From NCBI GenBank assembly GCA_008932955.1, contig WBXE01000140.1, positions 1 to 6,387 on the forward strand: a stretch of DNA of 6,387 nucleotides, written 5' to 3'. This document shows positions 4,876-6,387 of the stretch, in pieces. Each line of letters begins with the position of its first letter. The first letter of the stretch is position 1. The translations under genes were made by a program, and so were the position numbers. The notes below the pieces were generated by a model, which was not told the origin of the DNA, did no database searches, and saw only the letters and a list, made by a program, of their open reading frames with translations. The DNA comes from Verrucomicrobiota bacterium. GTDB lineage: Bacteria; Verrucomicrobiota; Verrucomicrobiia; Verrucomicrobiales; Akkermansiaceae.

Positions 4876-6387
4876 TTAGTTTCCGCCGACGCGGGCGAGG
4901 TCCTTGAGGTTTTCTTCGAAGGCGGCCATGGCGGCGGCGTCGCCAGACAAGCCTTGGGCTTCGACTTTCTTGAAGCATTCGAGCATCCGTTCGTAGTCGC
5001 GGGGCATGACCTTGAAAAACTTGGGTAGCTCGGCATCCCAGTGCTCCAGCAGCCAGGCGGCGCGTTGCGATCCGGTGTGCTTGAGGTGCGCTTGGATGGT
5101 GGCTTTGACCTTGGCGATATCCGCGTCATCGGATTCGATCAACCGATAGAGGTTGACCATCTCCATGTTGAGGCGTTTATCAAACATGCCGTCGATATCA
5201 TAGACATAGGCACAACCGCCAGACATGCCGGCGGCGAAGTTGCGGCCAGTCTCGCCTAACACGATCACCTCGCCACCCGTCATGTATTCGCAGCCATGGT
5301 CACCGATGCCTTCGACCACGGCACTTACGCCGGAGTTGCGCACGCAGAAGCGCTCGCCGGCGATGCCGCAGATGAACGCCTGGCCTTGGGTGGCGCCATA
5401 GAAGGCGACGTTGCCTATGATGACGTTGTCGCCAGCTTTGTACTGAGCGCCGCGCGGCGGATAGATAATGATGTTGGCGCCGGACAAGCCCTTGCCAACA
5501 TAGTCATTGGCATCGCCTTCCAGTTCAAAGGTCATGCCGGTGGGCGTGAAGGCCGCGAAGGATTGGCCGGCGCTGCCGCGGAATTTGAGCTCGATGGTGC
5601 CCTCTGGCAAGCCCTTGCCGCCATGCCTGCGACTGATTTCACTGCCGGTGATGGTACCCACTACCCGGTTGACGTTGGCGATGGGCAACTCGATGCGGAC
5701 TTTTTCACCGCGCAAAATTGCCGGCTCGCACAGCGCCAGCAGGTGAGTGTTGTCTAGCGCCTGAGCCAGCCCGTGATCTTGGGCGATCTGAGCATAGGTG
5801 CCCACCCGGTCTACCACGTCGGGGCGGTGGAAGATGCTTGTTAGATCGATGCCCTTCGCTTTCCAATGGTGGGTGGCCTCGGCGGTATCCAGGCACTCGA
5901 CGTGGCCGACCATTTCATTGATGGTGCGGAAGCCGCACTCGGCCATGATTTCGCGCATTTCCATCGCGATGAAGCGCATGAAATTGACGACGTGCTCGGG
6001 TTTTCCGGCGAAGTTTTTGCGCAATTCCGGGTCTTGGGTGGCGATGCCGACGGGGCAGGTGTTTTTCTGGCAAACGCGCATCATCAGGCAGCCGACGCTC
6101 ACCAACGGAGCGGTGGCGAATCCGTATTCTTCGGCACCTAGCAGGGTGGCAATGGCCACATCGCGGCCGGTTTTGAGCTGGCCATCGGTTTCCAGCACCA
6201 CGCGGCTGCGCAGGTCGTTGAGCAGCAAGATTTGGTTAGTTTCGGCAAGGCCGAGTTCCCAAGGTGCGCCGGCGTGATAGATCGAGGACATGGGCGAGGC
6301 GCCGGTGCCGCCGTCGTGGCCGGAGATGAGGATGACATCGGCGTGAGCCTTGGCGACGCCTGCGGCGATGGTGCCGACGCCAACTTC
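4876..6387 (-). CDS. gltB: Glutamate synthase large subunit, C-terminal part
   Basis: This is the last 503 codons of the alpha subunit, which forms two glutamates from glutamine and 2-oxoglutarate; the 5' two-thirds (glutaminase domain, central domain and start of the FMN domain) lie beyond the right edge. The open frame runs to the edge, so the Met at 6291 is internal: the preceding 32 codons read EVGVGTIAAGVAKAHADVIL and then the FMN-domain motif SGHDGGTGASP. The [3Fe-4S] cysteines C100, C106 and C111 of the visible part (GCLMMRVCQKNTCPVGI) have the family spacing of +6 and +5. Visible residues about 235-440 form the C-terminal Gly-rich beta-helix (GXGXG) domain, with GGEVIVLGETGRNFAAGMSGG. 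A roughly 60-residue tail rich in charged and aromatic residues ends the protein. The gene stops with TAA, 20 bp before gltD. All visible motifs are intact, and the visible part shows no sign of decay. Confidence 0.97.
   Translation of the reverse strand, partial: EVGVGTIAAGVAKAHADVILISGHDGGTGASPMSSIYHAGAPWELGLAETNQILLLNDLRSRVVLETDGQLKTGRDVAIATLLGAEEYGFATAPLVSVGCLMMRVCQKNTCPVGIATQDPELRKNFAGKPEHVVNFMRFIAMEMREIMAECGFRTINEMVGHVECLDTAEATHHWKAKGIDLTSIFHRPDVVDRVGTYAQIAQDHGLAQALDNTHLLALCEPAILRGEKVRIELPIANVNRVVGTITGSEISRRHGGKGLPEGTIELKFRGSAGQSFAAFTPTGMTFELEGDANDYVGKGLSGANIIIYPPRGAQYKAGDNVIIGNVAFYGATQGQAFICGIAGERFCVRNSGVSAVVEGIGDHGCEYMTGGEVIVLGETGRNFAAGMSGGCAYVYDIDGMFDKRLNMEMVNLYRLIESDDADIAKVKATIQAHLKHTGSQRAAWLLEHWDAELPKFFKVMPRDYERMLECFKKVEAQGLSGDAAAMAAFEENLKDLARVGGN

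Noticed and set aside
4856..4978. N-terminal extension of gltD by 41 codons upstream of the ATG at 4855
   Set aside because: The added residues are a low-complexity Arg/Pro-rich stretch that overlaps the 3' end of gltB in another frame; GltD homologues begin at MGKPTGF-like sequence.

Overview
This window looks like an ordinary chromosomal stretch from a GC-rich (roughly 58-60%) Gram-negative-type bacterium. The style of the proteins (aminopeptidase P beginning MRYEPI, a GGSS-type phosphatidylserine decarboxylase, glutamate synthase split into GltB and GltD) and the lack of Shine-Dalgarno sequences suggest a Verrucomicrobiota-like member of the PVC group. That assignment is an inference from remembered family resemblance, not from a search.

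Layout, left to right. At 9-328 (+) lies a HigA/NadS-type helix-turn-helix antitoxin gene broken by a one-base frameshift; its presumed toxin partner would lie off the left edge. All other genes are on the minus strand. pepP (Xaa-Pro aminopeptidase) occupies 364-1653, convergent with the antitoxin remnant. A small VanZ-like membrane protein follows at 1753-2211. A 242-bp non-coding gap (2212-2453) holds inverted repeats that could fold in the vanZ-like leader. psd (phosphatidylserine decarboxylase) is at 2454-3347, gltD (glutamate synthase small subunit) at 3359-4855, and the 3' third of gltB (large subunit) at 4876-6387, running off the right edge.

Transcription is right to left. gltB, gltD and psd are separated by only 20 and 11 bp and almost certainly form one operon. 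GltB and GltD together make glutamate from glutamine and 2-oxoglutarate. Psd makes phosphatidylethanolamine and has no obvious biochemical tie to them. The vanZ-like gene and pepP lie downstream and may be a second unit or a read-through extension.

I did not find a new biological system. The points most worth a second look are the frameshifted antitoxin, the attachment of psd to gltBD, a pair of mutually exclusive hairpins before the vanZ-like gene, the uniform lack of Shine-Dalgarno sites, and a strand-biased excess of the word CTAAC in the minus-strand genes.
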